From contig JAQISU010000115.1 in the NCBI GenBank assembly GCA_029339505.1, positions 11,619,001-11,683,000 of the forward strand: a DNA stretch of 64,000 nt, written 5' to 3'. Made by a program: the position numbers and the translations under genes. Numbering within the stretch: position 1 is the stretch's first letter; every line of letters starts with the position of its first letter. This DNA comes from Unio delphinus. Its lineage: Eukaryota > Mollusca > Bivalvia > Unionida > Unionidae. Shown piece by piece: positions 1 through 64,000 of the stretch. The notes under the pieces were generated by a model. That model saw only the letters and a program-made list of their open reading frames with translations, was not told where the DNA came from and searched no databases.

Positions 1-142
1 GACAAAGTTACAATAACATGAAAAGAAGTTTTCAGTTATATAGAGATGACAAGTTTCTGAAGCAATAAGTTACTGTCTTGTCAGTTTTACATGCATTTAA
101 AACAAGTAATATTGAGGCTGACCATAAGAACTTAAAACATAC

Positions 143-63470
<63,328 letters not shown>

Positions 63471-63764
63471 CTTAAAGTAAAAAATATATTTTTTTTAGAT
63501 AACATTAAACAGAAAGAAAGATGTATTGCTTTCGCACGTCGATTCTCCTCATAATATGATATTCCTATCAACGGAGGTTTTATGGCTGTGCTGTCCTGTT
63601 GCGAAATGAGAAAAATTGGCCTCCAAAATATAATTTAAATGTCAATGAAGAAATTCTATGAATTTTTTTAAAATAATAAATAATATGCTTTAATTATAAT
63701 CTGTTTTAAACAAACAAACAAATGTTCGCCCCCTCCCCCCCCCACACACACACACACCCGTCCC

Positions 63765-63814
<50 letters not shown>

Positions 63815-64000
63815 AGCGTGTTACTCGCTAAGGCCGCTACTGTTGTATTGGTTTGATTGAAACTAAATGTTCAACTTTCATCAGTATTTACCACGATTAA
63901 CTGTATCACATCGAATCATTATCTTTGAGAGCACACTTATAATAACAGATATTTATAGGATTGTAGTTTCCTATCGACAATAGATGGTACCCGATGGCGA
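63471..64000. other. Upstream intron, right edge
   Basis: Contains a C-rich/(CA)n stretch (63729-63813). No upstream exon with start Met or signal peptide found. Confidence 0.6.
63729..63813. repeat. C-run and (CA)n microsatellite
   Basis: CCCCTCCCCCCCCCACACAC followed by CCCGTCCCC and a further CA tract. Confidence 0.95.

Noticed and set aside
63820..64000. Possible upstream exon at the right edge
   Set aside because: A short open minus frame exists, but no acceptor is visible and no similarity supports it.

Overview
The window looks like a piece of an AT-rich lophotrochozoan genome, most likely a mollusc and probably a bivalve. This is inference, from three things. There are short exons in long introns. 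The introns carry tRNA-headed SINEs, a DIRS-like retroelement, LINE 3' ends, piggyBac and hAT relics, TA-flanked DNA elements and many minisatellites. The host protein uses a modular, Cys-bearing architecture that I associate with molluscan predicted proteins. No rRNA, functional tRNA, CRISPR or bacterial feature is visible.

One large gene runs through the whole window on the minus strand. I could build 30 consecutive exons (E1 at 63412-63470 to E30 at 143-185). Every one has AG/GT borders and compatible phases. They join without a stop into 1470 codons (4413 nt), and the gene runs off both ends of the window. In protein order: E1-E8 form a helical region resembling the Vitellogenin_N/large lipid transfer protein (LLTP) superhelix. 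E9-E10 look like the beta-sheet-type part that follows it in LLTPs. E11-E16 encode amphipathic helices. E17-E19 encode a complete M23/LECT2-like fold whose first zinc-binding His is replaced by Tyr. E20-E21 are an acidic Gly/Ala/Ser-rich linker. E22-E26 and E27-E30 are two tandem copies of a module: helical lead-in, SAP-like helix pair with an RGLSTVG motif, Cys-rich domain, short strand exon, second Cys domain. The second copy continues outside the window. Both copies have the same intron phases, so the module was duplicated at gene level.

From left to right along the plus strand: 1-6 kb has E30-E27 with old LINE and SINE fragments. 6.67-10.12 kb is a DIRS-like element with inverted terminal repeats, an internal complementary region, a decayed tyrosine recombinase, an RT/RNase H tail remnant and a gag-like ORF. 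10-28 kb has E26-E15, a 170-bp MITE and three AT-rich tandem arrays. 28-38 kb has E14-E9, a partial exon duplication, hAT and piggyBac relics and several minisatellites. 38-48 kb has E8-E5, two copies of a TA-flanked DNA transposon and several SINEs. 48.58-55.0 kb is a minisatellite of about 6.4 kb with a 26-bp unit, lying in the 9.3-kb intron 4 and touching the 3' end of a SINE. 55-64 kb has E4-E1, a second copy of the MITE and a 5'-truncated LINE with an (ATT)n tail.

The host gene is probably secreted or haemolymph-borne, judging only from its domain types; the signal peptide would lie outside the window. Its exact function cannot be read from this sequence. The joining of an LLTP-type region, a probably inactive LECT2/M23 fold and repeated Cys/SAP-like modules in one reading frame is the most interesting content.
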